Positions 45,481 through 58,489 of a DNA stretch of 64,000 nt are shown here, piece by piece. The translations under genes and the position numbers were made by a program. Source of the DNA: Sphagnum magellanicum (Eukaryota; Streptophyta; Sphagnopsida; Sphagnales; Sphagnaceae); assembly GCA_021904315.1 (NCBI GenBank), contig CM038908.1, positions 30,184,001 through 30,248,000 on the forward strand, in the 5' to 3' direction. The notes beneath the pieces were generated by a model, which did not search any database, had not been told where the DNA came from, and saw only the letters and a program-made list of their open reading frames with translations. Within the stretch, counting starts at the first letter, position 1; each line of letters begins with the position of its first letter.

Positions 45481-47821
45481 TTTAAGCCTCCATATTGTAC
45501 AACCAGCCTAGGACATAATTGAGCAACAAAACATATCCCTAACTCAGACCTCCATCAGAAATATTGACACAACTAATAACCTCAATATGCTAACAATACA
45601 ATTGCAAAGACTTACCTGACAGGCGAAATTCAAAAGAATGGCTCCTTTCTTCAACGCTTGTCCAACCATGTACTTTCAGAAGTTGCACCACTTCACGAAC
45701 TCACAGGGCACTTGCCTCGATGATACCATATATCCTTTGAACATAGGCTGACATTTTCACTTCATGATGTGTGCCTTGTAAAGATTCCTTGTCAGCAGAT
45801 CACCACTAAGCTAATTGCTCTTCATAATTCTGTACTTTCTGTTCTACCAGAGAACTTGAATCTACAGCAATACCTATTGTCTAAGTCAGTAGTCCAACAA
45901 CAGGCAGTTCGTGCCTCTAGGAACTGGTCAGTTGCACCCACAAGACATTCCCACATTTGTAAATAGCTGTGAAACCTGAACATCAGGAATCCTTATCTGA
46001 ATTCATAACACTCAAACTAAAAATTATACAAATAATTCTGAATTTCTATGTAACAGGCACAGACATCACAAGCATCTGAAGTGCAGAAAAAAAATATAAG
46101 GGAAGTAAGATGCATGTAAAAATATCAATCACATTTGCTAAACAAACAATCAAGCGTAACTTGTAGCCAACTCAATGCAAAAGCTTTGCGATGGGTGTGA
46201 AGAGGAGGGTATGCTCACCATGGAATGCTCACCATTGTTGGAACCCTTCCTCTAAACCCTCCAAACACTGATTCATGACATGCTCTGCACCAAACTCAAA
46301 GTTGAAGCTCATTGAACCCACCATTCTGATTCTCCCTGGGATTCTGAAACAATATAAGAAGGCGCTGCAAACTCCACTTGTAAACAAAACACGTGCCAGA
46401 TAGAGACAGCTAGTCACCCAGGCTATAAACAGGTACCCACTGTGAAAGAGAAGAAGGCTGGAGGGCCTTCCTCTCATAACTTTTCTCTCCCCCAGGCTAA
46501 TCAAGTAAACAGGGCCAGTTGTTTGGTTGACCAATGGAAGTGGGTAAAAAATTGGAACACAATGATTCCTTGGGGAACAGCTCAATAGAAATTGCTGTTG
46601 GCAGATGCACAACTGGCCATTGGGAGTCAAGTTTGAGCCCAAGGTCAGGCCAGTGTAAAATGATTGCAGCAAACTTCAGGACACCACTTATCATTCAGAT
46701 GGATGCAGATGCTATCACTCCTCAGAATCCAAACAGGAATAAAGAGGCCAGTTCCTCTCCTAGGGAAGGCTTGCAAACTGTATCTGCAGAGGGGAAGAAT
46801 ACAGTAGCCCAGAAACATTCATTGTTCTTGCCCTCCTTAGGGGCATGTGGGTGGGAGTTTTCATAACCGCACTTCAAGAGGAAAAACACGTCCTCTCCAC
46901 ATGCCAGCAAGCAGGCATGGATCCTACAAGAAGAACAACCAGTGGGTTGCCTTCCTTTTCTTTACCTGTAGGCGCCAACCAACAGCCATGACCTCAGTAC
47001 AAATGAGATGGCCAAAGTCCATAAGCCTTTCTTGCACGAAAAAAACACTACTTTTATATCGAGTCAGCAGAGCACATGCATGTGCATGATAGGGACTAAA
47101 ACCAACAAAACACATGACAAAGGGCAGAGAAAGAGCTCACCTTGCATTCACATTCTCAAGAGAATTGACTAACCATCAATGAAGCTTCCCCATTCTCAAG
47201 ACCTTGTTGAGAAAGCTCAGGCAGATGCAGCAAAAGAACTAACACAAAGAACACATGGAGCAGCCACCATTCAAGTAACAATCCCCCTCACAAAGCCATG
47301 GAAACGGATGCAGGACAAAAAACCATCCCTGGAATCCTCTTGTGAATTCTGACTCCCCATGGTCTGACCCCAACATCCAGGTGCTGCTCCAGTGATACAT
47401 GCATGGGAAAGATGTGGCTCATGTGTTGAAGCATGTATGGAACAGCTCATTGGGTCCAGATCCCAGATGCATGACCACAAGTGGTGAAGAATCTCAAATT
47501 CAGTTGAAGGCTATTACAACAAAACCTCTGAAGAACAGCGTCCAGGTTGACCAGCACATGTGCATAAACTCAATCCAAAACAGAACAAAATAATTCCTTG
47601 AGAGCCAGTAAACACCGCAACAACTAGACCTGGCTCGATAACATTATGTTCATTTCTTCGCATTCATCTCACCCACCAGACCATCCAATAACAGTTATAC
47701 TCCAACATGCTTGGCATCCAGCCGTTGCAACTGAAATCACAAGATTCATAGAGCTCTCTCTGTCCATGCTGTTGAACATCAGATGCAACTGATGTGTGTC
47801 ATCTCTTGAGGGAGGATATTC
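45481..47821. other. No gene assigned; includes the 3' flank of the RZ-1 gene
   Basis: The right-hand part probably contains the RZ-1 3' UTR. A minus-strand frame at 46229-46340 follows a good acceptor (TTTCAG) and ends FGAEHVMNQCLEGLEEGF before a stop. It resembles a last exon, but I could not place it in a gene. Confidence 0.4.
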
Positions 47822-48786
47822 TCAATCACGTTCATCATGAGAGGATCGGCCGCCACCACTGGGGCGTTCACTGGGGCGGTCATAAGGGCCAGAGCGGTCT
47901 CGAGAACTTGCATGACGGTCACTGCCACCATTGTATCGGTCACCACCACCACTGCTGCGGCCACCATCCCTTTCACGATAGTCTGACTTCCCTTCTTTCC
48001 CATAGCCGCTGCCATTTCTGCTGCGGTCACCACCTCCACTATAACGATCACCATAGCGATCACTACCACCACGATCTCCACTGCTGTAGCGACCTCCTCC
48101 ACTTCCATATCGATCTCCACCATTACGATCACTGCACCTCAACAGGCACACAATTAGCAACCAAATCGACACCTCCATCCCTATGAATGCTTGTTTGGGC
48201 TAGTAGGACTGTCTTGTTATACCTTGCCGAGTCACTACCATAACGATCACGAGAAGAATAGCGGCCACCTCCACCACGGTCTCCTCCACCAGATGGGCAT
48301 TCTCGAGCCCAATGACCAGGCTGCCCACACTTGAAACAGTCGCCTCCACCCCCACCGCCACCACGGTCTCTGCCTCCACCTCCAGAATAGCCACGATCAC
48401 CTCCACCTCCATCCCGTCCTTTTGGCTTTGCTCTATTGACAGTTATGGGGCGGCCGTCAAGCTCCTTGCCATGCAGGCTCTCGATGGCATCATCCATTGC
48501 ACGTTCACTGCTAAAGTTGACAAAGCCAAAGCCGCGCGAATGTCCTGATTCCTTGTCCACAATCACCTGTTCAAGAGATGTGATGCGATGTGTGTGAGAT
48601 CAAAAGTGTGGCTAGAAAAGAAATTTTCAACAAAAGAAGGAAGGAGAAAACGCAATGGTTAAGACATACCTTGGCTTCCAGTACACTGCCGAATGGACGG
48701 AATGCCTCCTCTAGTCCTTTATCAGTGGTACTCCATGATAATCCTCCTACAAAGCACCTAAACTCCTCTGGTTCTACCTCTGCCAT
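47822..48786 (-). CDS. RZ1: RZ-1-type RRM and zinc-knuckle glycine-rich RNA-binding protein
   Basis: Three exons, leftwards: 48786-48670, 48566-48223 and 48131-47822. All are GT-AG and in phase, giving 256 residues. An N-terminal RRM spans about 8-85, with RNP2 CFVGGL and RNP1 RGFGFVNF. A Gly/Arg/Asp-rich linker leads to a CCHC zinc knuckle at 116-129 ([14 protein letters not shown]). The C-terminal half is made of Arg-Asp-Arg-Tyr-Gly and Ser repeats ending RSSHDERD. This order defines the plant RZ-1 family, nuclear RNA-binding proteins that associate with SR splicing factors and affect splicing, development and cold response. Length is within the family range. The donor of exon 2 sits inside the Arg/Gly repeat, so intron retention there would swap the C-terminal tail for a short different one. 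It looks intact. Confidence 0.93.
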
Positions 48787-49561
48787 GGATCCTCACTGCG
48801 ATGCCAACCGTAAATCCCCTCTTCTGTCAACCTTCAACAAGGGTTTGAAGACCAAAACATGGAATCCTCCTAAGCAAAAAAAACACAAGATTTTGATGCC
48901 ATACAAAGCTCCATACTAGACAACCTACTAGAAGGTCACGAAGCAAGAAAAGAAAAAAAAGGAAAGCAACAAGATTTTCCTCACCAGAAGAAAGTGCAAA
49001 CCCTAATGCAAGCAAGCCTTGTACGGTACCTCAAGAGCCACATCTTGAGGTTCTCTCGCAACACTCAACACCAAAAAGATAGAAAAAGGGCATAGAATTT
49101 TCATTTCATTACCACGCGCTCGAAGGCCGTGCAAAACTTTGTACGATTTGATTTCGTGAACACCACCGCCGCCTTCGAGGTCGTCCGAGATTCCACACTA
49201 GGATCTAAAACTTCTGAACTCTTTCTCCACCAAAACTCGGATGCTTTTCTCTTCAGCACGATCAACGCAAGAGGAAAGTTTCTGCCGCCGCTAGCTCCAC
49301 TCAAAAGACAAGCTCCAAAACGGCAGCGCGAGATCTCGCAGCGCTCGCAGAAGAGAGAGGAAGCGGCGATGGCCCTGAAAGGCAACGATTGCGAGCAAGA
49401 GGAGCGCGCGCTCACTCTGGATGAAAACGACGACTCTTCGGATGAACAGAGGATGAAAAACGCGACAATATGGATGAAAAGACCATTCTCCGAAGAATAG
49501 AGGATGAATACCACATCAAGTGGATGCTAAAGAGAACGTATTCATCCACTTGGGACGGTTT

Positions 49562-49598
<37 letters not shown>

Positions 49599-50784
49599 CC
49601 TTTCTTACAGGATTGTTCTTGTCATGTACCTCGGAGATTCGTCCGTCTGCGCTAAAGATCTCGCATTGCCTCTACCAGTAAGAAGAAGAATATGTCAGAA
49701 GAGGTGCATATGTAACGATCTGAGTTCATGATTTTAAAAATTTCTTTCTTATTTTTTGAAGTTTCTTTTGCTTTCAGTTTCATCACATAGGTTTACTGTT
49801 TTGCATTTTTTATTTGGCCGCTGGAGAAGCACAACTCCAAAGCACCATGCCAGAGGATTTCTCCATACCAACAGATAGCATGCAAGACTGCAAGCAACTT
49901 GCAAGGGGTTTCTTCCTACTGACATTAATGAAAAGAGACTCTAATCTGCATGAAGAATGGCAAATAACAAGTTCTTTTCCCCCTTGAAGTACAAGTGCTG
50001 GGGGATCAACCTTCCATGCTCCTCTATTACTACACCCATTGTCCAAGATCTGGATTGTCTAGGTGAAGCTCAGCTCCCCATCCTCATTTGCTTTCATCAA
50101 CCCAGAAAATCCATTAAGGACTGACAACCCAAAGACATCATCATCTTCTCAAAAACATTGCTGAGGACAGAATCTCTGCAATGTAAATTGCCAGGTGAGC
50201 TCCCTAGTGAAAACCTAAACAATCAAAAGAAATCCTGAACAATAGTATGACCAAAACTTGGTACAATGGAAAGACACTGACAGCATGGGTATGAACCCTA
50301 ATTTTCCATTTGTCAAATTGTCAAGAGAAAGACCCACATTTTGCAAACTGTGGTGGAAAAATCCTGATCAAAGCTTCAGCAGGCAGGTTCAAATTACTTT
50401 ACAACAAAGAGAAGCAGAGGCATTAAGGATGGGTTCTTTCCCTTGACACTGGCTGCTGACTTTTGCAGTTGGATCTCACCTCAAGCTAACTTATGCTTCC
50501 CTCAAGTTTCCAAACACTCTTTGAAAAGTCCAATCTCTGACTGATGACATTTATCATCAACAAAGTATAATCCAATGCAACAAAAACACAACAAAAGAAG
50601 AGAAAACCATCCTGAACAAAATCGATTCTGCAATAGGTGTGAGAAAAGCTAACTCCCAACCCTAATCTTCTGAACCCTAAACCCTAAATGCCACCAGAGT
50701 CCTATAATGTGTAATCTCCAAAGAAAGCAATCTAGAACTGTCTAGAACATCTAGATACTGAGTGCCTAGGAAACTTAGACAATG
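48787..50784. other. RZ-1 upstream region and intergenic DNA
   Basis: The left part should hold the RZ-1 promoter and leader. A (CT)15 run lies at about 49563-49593. A 123-codon plus-strand frame at 49129-49500 has no family features. Telomere-like CCCTAAACCCTAAA lies near 50682. The right end probably includes the 3' UTR of the next minus-strand gene. Confidence 0.4.
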
Positions 50785-53361
50785 TCATTGGTGATTACTG
50801 CCACAGAAAACTTGGCTCTTGATGGTTTGGCGATTCACAACGAAGCCTGGATTGACCATGACCAACACTTTGGACCGAGTGCGTCCTTCCTCAAGTTTTG
50901 TCACATGTTCCATGTATCGAGGATCAAAATCTGCTGCTGGAGCTACTCGGAAGAGGGTAACCATTGGATCAAATGAGAAGGCGAGATGGTGTACAAGCCA
51001 CACAGATTTGACGGCATTGAAGAAAGCTGCCATCAGAACTACTGGCATGTCCATGGTGGTGATCTTCCCAAGCTGAGAAAGCACCAATTCCATCCTCATG
51101 ACAAGAAATCGATGGAAATTTGCACTCACAACCACTGCTTGTGCCTTTCCTAATGTCTTCTCTATGCCTGCCCACTCTTGTTTCTTGAGATTCTGAAATG
51201 CTTTGTAGCAGGTTTGGCGGAGCACACCAGGGTCAAATGTGTTGCTGGTTCCATTTGGCTCAAAGCTCACATTCTCAAAATTCTCAAACATGACTTGATT
51301 GAGAAATGCCTCAAAGTAGAGAATGATCGCAGCACGTGGTATGTGATTCGCCCATTGCCCCACTTTCTGTTGCTTCAGGAGATTGAATATAACTTCAGTT
51401 GCTGATTCACCACATTCACGAAGATAATGACAGATGACTTGTGTCAACTTCCTCACACTCACTTTTGCATCCTGAACTGTCTTTGAGAAGAGTTGTAATG
51501 TTAGTTCCAAATGTGAAAATCCATGACGCATGTTTGGATCCATAGCAGCAGCAGCAGTGGAGGCAGGAGCCATATCTCTTCTTCCATTGACATGTACAGG
51601 GATGTCAAGAGGTTGCAATTCAGGGTCTTCTTCCATCTGCTCCCGATGCAAACTCACTTGGAGTTCAAGGTCTTGACATCGCAGTTGCAGCTCAGAGCAT
51701 TTCTCATTGAGGATTTCCATTGCTGACTGCAATGCTCGCACCTCATTCACTGCTGTCTCTCGCTTCTTGTTGGCTTGCTCCAGTTTGTACCGAAGAGTCT
51801 TTATTGTGTAGTCCAGGACTTTGATTGAGTCTGAATCTGCTCGACGGCTCCCAATTTCAGATTGGTATGAGTCTGTCAGCTTCACTGCCTTCTTCTTACC
51901 CCAGTGCAAGAAGCTGAAAAACTTATGATGGTGGTGTTGGCTCTGAGATCCGGATATTGTTGGTTGTTTTGGGGTCAAGCGCTTGCCATCCAATTGTGAT
52001 GGAATCTCAGGTGAATCAGTGAAAGATCCTACAGCAGTGTGTGTGAACCCATCAAGAAGAAGAGCAGTAACAAACAACACACTTGCAAAAACTATGTGTC
52101 CTGTTGGTCCAGAAGACAGTAGAAGCAACAGCTACTGCACACTACAAAAAGGCAGCAAGCAGAAGACAACAAGTGCAAAAGAAAAATACAAAACTCTTGA
52201 CAAAGTTGAGAAATCAGAGCTAACCTCCTGTTGATCTGTCTCTGTCGAGAGCTGGAGTAACTGTAGACTGGCCACCATTGCAACCTGCCCATGTGGGCAC
52301 AGGAGGTGTTGCTGTGGAGTTCTTGCCACGAAGGCCATGGCCTGATCGTCCTCTACTCCCCATTGTGTTTCCAATGATCCCCATCATTGCACTTTGAGCA
52401 TCCAGCTTCAAGCTTGACAACCCTGGGGACTTGGTATGGAGGGGCTTCTTCCAACCCATGCGAGGTGACCGATCTGCAGCAGATACTGGTGACAATTGTC
52501 GCTCCCTGTGATGGTGATGATGACGATGATGATGACTCTGCTGCTGATGATGGTGGTACTGATGATCCCGCATGTGCTGTTGCAGTCCCTCCCCTGCACT
52601 CTCACCCTTGGGACTCAATCTTACCTGGGGTGGTGGTGGAGAGCTGTGAAGAGCCCCTGTAGCATGTTTTGCAGGAAACATGGTGATGGGTGATAATGGT
52701 GGGTCCCTCAGATTCTTCATTGCTTTCGCCAGATCTGGGCTCAAAGCAAGCTGCAAAATTTGAGGACTCATAGCACTGAACTGCTGTGGAATCCTTGGAC
52801 TCATTGTTGTATTCACAACTTGTGGAAAATTGGAGCTTGTTGTTCCATTCATGGAACCAATTTTTGGACTGCATCCTGCTGCAGCCATGTGCGAATGCAG
52901 ATTGTTTGCTGGACTAGGGCTCCTGATTGTATACATAGAGTTTTGTGGGCTGCTGCTACTAAGATGTTGAATTGGAAGCTGGATGCTGCCATTTCCTGCT
53001 TCATCCTGGATACTGTAATCCCGAAGAGGTGTGCTGTTTCTGGGACTCATGATGTTGATGTTGTTGTTATTGTTGTTACTGAATGGATTATGGAGACCAT
53101 TCAGCACTGCCGCTGCATTGCTGTGTCTCACAGGAACAACAAACTCCTCATCCAAGGAATTTTCATCTGGGTGAACCTCTTTCCACACACTCACGGAATC
53201 ATAATCCATGTCTGCTGGGTGCTGCAGCAGCACATCTGGTTGATACTCTGCGCTCCTTCGATTCAGATCCCTGTTGCTGTAGATTGATGGTGGGTTTCTG
53301 TAGCTCTGGACAGAAAAACCACCCACCAACACAAATCACAAAACAATTCACCACAACCCAT

Positions 53362-53401
<40 letters not shown>

Positions 53402-53911
53402 AAGAAAAGTCTGGCATTGTGCATCAATCTAGAGCTGGACAATGAAGCTCTGCCACCCTCAACCGTTGTTGGCAAGGTGGCCATGAATTCTTTCTCAAAG
53501 CCACAGCAGCTCGGAAACTACACAAGAGGAGAGAGGTGGATTTACTGTTTCATTGGAGAGAACGGGAGTGAAGATGGGGTATTCGAAAGTGCGAGGAGGA
53601 GTGAGGCGACGTGCGCGACGAGCTGCTGCTCGATTGTCTACTTCTCTGCTGTCTCCTACTGCTGCTGATGCACCACCTTCCTGCAAACCTACACGTCCAT
53701 CAAGTGCACAAACACCGGCAGATGGAGGAGAAGGCGACACAGCAGAGATCTCCACCTCTTCTGCAGGAATAGAGTCTTCTTCTTCTTCTTCTTCTTCTTC
53801 TGACACATTCTTCTTATCATCATCATGATCTCGAACACATCCACCAGCTCCACTACACACGACTCTAGCAGCAGCAGCCGCAGAAGAAGAAGAAGAAGAA
53901 GATCTACCCAT
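50785..53911 (-). CDS. DUF641/GIL1/IRKI-like protein with long disordered N-terminus
   Basis: Three exons, leftwards: 53911-53546, 53305-52225 and 52028-50785. All are GT-AG and in frame, giving 896 residues. Exon 1 has Ser, Ala and Glu runs. Exon 2 is disordered, with Asn and His runs and many Ser-Pro sites. Exon 3 has a coiled coil at about 550-615 (VLDYTIKTLRYKLEQANKKR), then a DUF641-like helical region (HLELTLQLFSKTVQDAKVSV). The C-terminal GIL1-type end follows, with AVKSVWLVHHLAFSFDP, RYMEHVTKLEEGRTRSKV and VMVNPGFVVNRQTIKSQVF. Arabidopsis relatives GIL1 and IRKI act in gravitropism-light signalling and interact with a receptor kinase; the molecular function is unknown. Angiosperm members are about 450-600 residues, so the N-terminus is unusually long. 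An alternative start at 53332 would skip exon 1. The first junction is the least certain. Confidence 0.82.
53365..53394. repeat. (CA)15 microsatellite in DUF641-like intron 1
   Basis: A CA run of about 30 bases, TG on the coding strand, lies some 60 bases upstream of the exon 2 acceptor. Confidence 0.95.
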
Positions 53912-54193
53912 AACTACGACTGTTGTCTAGCTCCCTAGAACTTCGACGACACACGGACGGACGGACGGACGGAGGGCAGGGCAGGCAGAAGCAGCAACAG
54001 CCACAGAAAAAGAGTTTGACTATTGAAATGCGCAGCAGAAACAGCTAAAACTCAGAGCGCGCGCGCGCGCATTTCACACTTCATGGTGCACAAAGCTCCA
54101 CAACTACTACAATTAGTGAGCATCATAACTACTGCAACACAGAGAGAGAGCATACTCGGAGCTCTCTTAATTGTTCTGGCAAACGACATTCCC

Positions 54194-54228
<35 letters not shown>

Positions 54229-54599
54229 AGATTGTCGCGAGAGCTTTGTGGAGGAGAAAGCAGCTGCTGCCATCGTGAGCGAGCGCCGTCTTTCTCGGCA
54301 ACAGCCAGCAAGCGAAGGTCGAAAATCGCTTAATACCATATCGTTTGTTTGCGTGTGTGTGCGAGGCAGCATGCTTATAAAAGCGTGCATTAATGGAGAA
54401 GCTCGTGATGTGCGTCCGTGTTTGTTTTGCTACTCCCGAAATTGTTTGTGGGTGTGTGCGCATTCAATTGTGAGCACCATGCATTTCAACTGTTTGTCAT
54501 CAATTGAACTCGTGTTTTTTGGGAGGATGATTGTATATCAAATCAATTGCCATCATTTTGTTGGCTGGATTGGGTTTTGGCTCAACTGTTTTTTGTTTT
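53912..54599 (-). promoter_or_regulatory. Upstream region of the DUF641-like gene with simple repeats
   Basis: Contains a CGGA run at 53954-53974, a GC run at 54057-54070 and a GA run at 54196-54226, which reads CT on the gene's strand. A plus-strand frame at 54023-54613 translates these repeats and is not thought real. No TATA box was fixed. Confidence 0.4.
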
Positions 54600-55761
54600 C
54601 CTTTTTTATTTAAATTTAATTTTTTATAAAATTCTTATTTTAAATATTTTTATAAAAAAACTTAATTTTTAATTTTTAATAATTTTTATTTCTACTCTTT
54701 TGCTCTAGGCACAGCACAAATTGTTTATTAATAGGTTGTAAGGTTTTTTAAAATATTATTATCTTTTTTTTTTGTTTGTGTTTAAAGATTGATAACTTAC
54801 TTGGATGATAATAAGGTCATCCAAATAGGTTATTAGATTTTTCAAAATTCAATATTAGATGATTATCAAATTTATCAAAAATTTTAAAAACTGGCTCATT
54901 ATAGGTTATTAATAACCAACTTATTAACGAGTTTATAATTGGGTCAAAACTCAATAATTGATTAACATTGTTTAGAACTTAGTTTTGGTTTTGTTTATAA
55001 AAGCTAAATTGGAATTGGGTTTAGTTTTTGGAATTAATTATAGAACCAGAAGGAAATTTTCTTTCGAAGAGTTGGACCCATAACCAAATTGGAAATTGGG
55101 TCTAAATTTTGGAATTAGTTATATCTCAATATAGAAATTTTATTTTTTTGAAAGATTGGATCCAAAAAACCGAATCCCAATTTCATTTGTTTGTGGAGCT
55201 GGAACTAAAAGTAGAACCAATACTTTTGAAAAACAAATTGAAAAAAAAAAAGACTAAAGTTGAAAGGCTAATTAGAGATTAACTAATGGAATTAACCATT
55301 GTTTTGAATTTGGGTTTCTCAGAACTGGACCAAAATTAGGTCTAATTTCAAAATTGAAACTAAAACCAAATTTCCTTAAAGAAAAAACCGAGCCTAGAAC
55401 TGAAACCAGAATTTATGTTGTAGCATTTGGTTGTGATCAACCATAAGAAGATCTAACCAAATTAGGAAGTCCAAATGTAATTTTAAAAATTAAAGCAAAG
55501 CCAAAATCTTCTTACCCAAATGAAGGGTTTAAGAAGATACAATGAAGAGTAGTCCCACCCATAGTTCCAATCCTGGCGTTGAAAAGCAATGCAAAACATC
55601 TTCTAAATTTTTAGGCAAATAGCCTATGGGTTTCAGAAGTTGCAACTTCATTGAAAATTTAAGAAGTAAGTCCATGCAAGTTTTGTTTTGCTTAACTGTT
55701 TTCTTATTTCCAAATCATTGCTGCAATCAAGCAAATCTCAAGCAAAACATAGGATTAAGAA
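54600..55761. other. AT-rich gene-free region
   Basis: Contains loosely repeated phrases such as 'aaattgg(a)aattgggt(c/t)ta' near 55000-55100 and 'gaaccaaaattaggtctaattt'. No coding frame was recognised. Confidence 0.5.
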
Positions 55762-56007
55762 GTTGCTTACCTAGTTACTCTGCCTTTACTATGTCTGGCT
55801 AGCTACCCATAACTGCAATCTAATATCTTTCTTGCAGAAGAATGCCAAGTAAGTAGATGCAAGTTTTGTTTTGCACCACCGTTTGTTGCTTACCTAGTTA
55901 CTCCGCCTTTACTATATCTGGCTGGCTACCCATAACTGCAATCTAATATCTTTCCTGCAGAAGAATGCCAAGTAAGTAGATGCAAGTTTTGTTTTGCACC
56001 ACTGTTT
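55762..56007. repeat. 123-base tandem duplication
   Basis: Copies at 55762-55884 and 55885-56007 are nearly identical. They share GTTGCTTACCTAGTTACTC, CTGCAGAAGAATGCCAAGTA and GATGCAAGTTTTGTTTTGCA. Each carries a splice-acceptor-like CTTTC(T/C)TGCAG and a donor-like AAGTAAGTA. A more diverged partial copy precedes them near 55665. Confidence 0.95.
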
Positions 56008-56381
56008 TTAAATTTCCAACGTTTCCTGCAAGCAACCAAATAAGAGCTTAAACACGGGATCAAGAAGTAGTTAAGTTAGCTTATATTTGCAATAACTGTA
56101 ATCATTTTCATTGAAGGGTTTTCTTTTTCTTGTATCAAATGGACTTGGGGTTGCTTATACCATTTTTTTCTCTCTTATATGGAAAAAAGGGTTAAATCTT
56201 TGAACACTTTTCAAACCAAAGCATAGAATGAGGATTTGTCCAAAGAGAAAACACATGCAAGTTTATTAGCTCTGCATGTAAGGAAGGACAAGACTCCGCA
56301 GATCAATGTAGTTCTTCATTGGGTCCCATATTTTGAGGAATGTTTACCAGGTGTTTTTGAACTATGAGCTCATTTTTTTTG

Positions 56382-56640
56382 GAGACTTCATGTAAACATT
56401 TTAAACTATTGTTGATTTGAACTTTGTATGTTTGAACTCACCGGAAGTGGCTCTGAGACTTCATGGAACATCATTTTAAACTATTGTTGGTTTGAACTTT
56501 GTATGTTTGAACTCACCAGAAGGGGCAGAGCCATAATGGGTCACAGTTCATGTTTCTTTTTGGGGGAGACTTCCATGGAACTGTTTTGCTATTTTAACTG
56601 TTGCTGGTTTGAAGTTTGAACTTACCATAAAGGCCACAGA
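56382..56640. repeat. Three tandem copies with TTTGAACTTTGTATGTTTGAAC
   Basis: Copies start GAGACTTC(C)ATG near 56382, 56453 and 56567. They run through ACTATTGTTG(A/G)TTTGAACTT to TTTGAACTCACC. The third copy is more diverged. It is non-coding. Confidence 0.88.
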
Positions 56641-58489
56641 GTCATTGCATGATGAGCCCTTTGTTTGTTTTGCTGTAGATAGTTGTAGTTTTGGTCATTA
56701 GTCATTTATTTAACCCTTGCTTAAAATTATGACCTTTTTCCTTCTAATTTTCTACTCTTGTTTTCTTCTATTCACTTGTACTTTTGACATGATTCCAAGC
56801 ATAATCCCATTTGACATACTCACTCAACTTGAGATGGGAAACCCAAGTGAACATTTGAATTTTGTACCCATGTGAAGAAAGGATTGAATATATATCATTC
56901 GCCAAATTCTTGCCGCCCTTTGCCTAATTTGAATTTCATAGTACCTTGGTGGCTTTGGCACAATTTTTATGCCAAAATTTTCAAAAAATAATTTTCTCAA
57001 TTTGAAATTCTTTTTGAAGGAAAATGAAGAATCTTCAAAATTAATTAATTAAGTATTTGGCAAACATGTGCCCAAGCCATCAAGGTACTATGGTATTATA
57101 AGCGCCCATTGATTGTTCATTGTGTTCATAAGGAAGGGCAAAGTGATTGTTCGTTAGTTCCCTAAAAGCATTGACAAAGGCTTTAGGTCTATGCATGTTC
57201 AATGATTTGTTGACATAATGAATATGCAAATTTAGTGCTGAATTATCTCCTAGGATCATAAACATGTGGAATGTATAATGATTGTAAATCTGAATGTTAT
57301 TCAATTTTTTTATCGTATTTCGCTACAATAAAAAATCTAGTTGTGATAGGTTCAACTTGGTTAGCATGTATCTTTTGACTAGCGCATAGTTACAATTGAT
57401 TGATTTCTAGGTCATTCCATGGACATTATTAGCCTTGTTCAAGAGCCAATCCTGACCGTCTCTACTTTAAAACAACAATGTCACATGGTTAATGAAACTC
57501 TTGTTCGACGTTGTCACATGAATGATCAAACTCTTGTTCAATTTTGAACATGCAAGTACAAGATGCTTCACTGAATGTTCTTTTTCATCAGGATTTAATT
57601 TCAAACTTTAGTGAAGAAGGACATGAGATGTTTGGCTAATTCCAATTCTAATTGGAAGAATATCATATGGTGCATCAGTCAGTTAGAAATTAGCACATTA
57701 AACATAACTATGACGGGTTCCAAAAGATGGAAATTAACATTAAGATGTGTTTTTCACATTATCAAGGATCGTATTATAATTTTGAGTTAGCTAAGGTGAA
57801 CAAACACACCAGATCCCACATTATCCCCCTAAATTGAATGCTGTAAGCTGAAAATAGTCTTTGGATATATGCAATCCCAAAACAAATAGTGTTTGTAAAG
57901 AAACAAAAAACCCAACATTCACAAGAAGGCAAATATCGGATACATAATAGTGTAAAGAAGAGGTTCTTCAATCATACTAACTTCACAAGAATCAAAAAAG
58001 ATTTCTCAAGTTGTCTATCATGAATGTCACGGTGAAAGAAGTATTGAAAACAGAAAATCTTCCTGATGCCTTGAATGGTTAGTCCATTGTGTTATCTAGG
58101 TCTTCTTCACAATGAACAACATGAGCAAACATTAGGGCAGACGTTCTCTCTGTTAGGGTTCAGGGTTCAGAGGTTGGAGGAAAATATCAATTTTATTTTC
58201 ATTCAAGAAGCCTTCTTACAAAGTAGCTCAAGAATCATCATCAGCAATTTCAAATCCTAGAAAAAATCTTCATAACATGTTCGACTAAATTACTTGCAGA
58301 TGCAATAAGCACTGAAGCTTTTGTCAAGCATTAAACCCTAAAGACACCAATTTTCACTACTCAACACTTTGTTTCTATTATAGAAAAGAAGAAATGTTCT
58401 CTTATTCATGTGCTGCAGAACATCTGTTTGGACTTTGGACCTTCAGAAGAACAGCAATTAGTACCAACATATATATCTTTGAAATTGCA
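56641..58489. other. No gene seen
   Basis: AT-rich intergenic DNA with only short unrelated frames. There is a small local duplication, 'gttgtcacatg(a/g)' with 'aaactcttgttc', near 57480-57540. Confidence 0.5.

Noticed and set aside
46229..46340. Possible last exon on the minus strand ending in GLEEGFQQW
   Set aside because: Good acceptor and a clean stop, but no upstream exons or family could be identified.
47794..48186. His-rich plus-strand frame opposite RZ-1 exon 3
   Set aside because: It is the antisense reading of the Arg/Asp/Gly repeat of RZ-1.
49129..49500. 123-codon plus-strand frame upstream of RZ-1
   Set aside because: Hydrophilic with no recognised domain, and the opposite strand is the RZ-1 promoter side. 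Evidence is too weak to call a gene.
50670..50700. Telomere-like CCCTAAACCCTAAA
   Set aside because: Only two units. Short telo-boxes are common in plant promoters and do not indicate an interstitial telomere.
54023..54613. 196-codon plus-strand frame
   Set aside because: It translates GC and GA simple repeats and lies in the upstream region of the minus-strand DUF641-like gene. It has no family motif.
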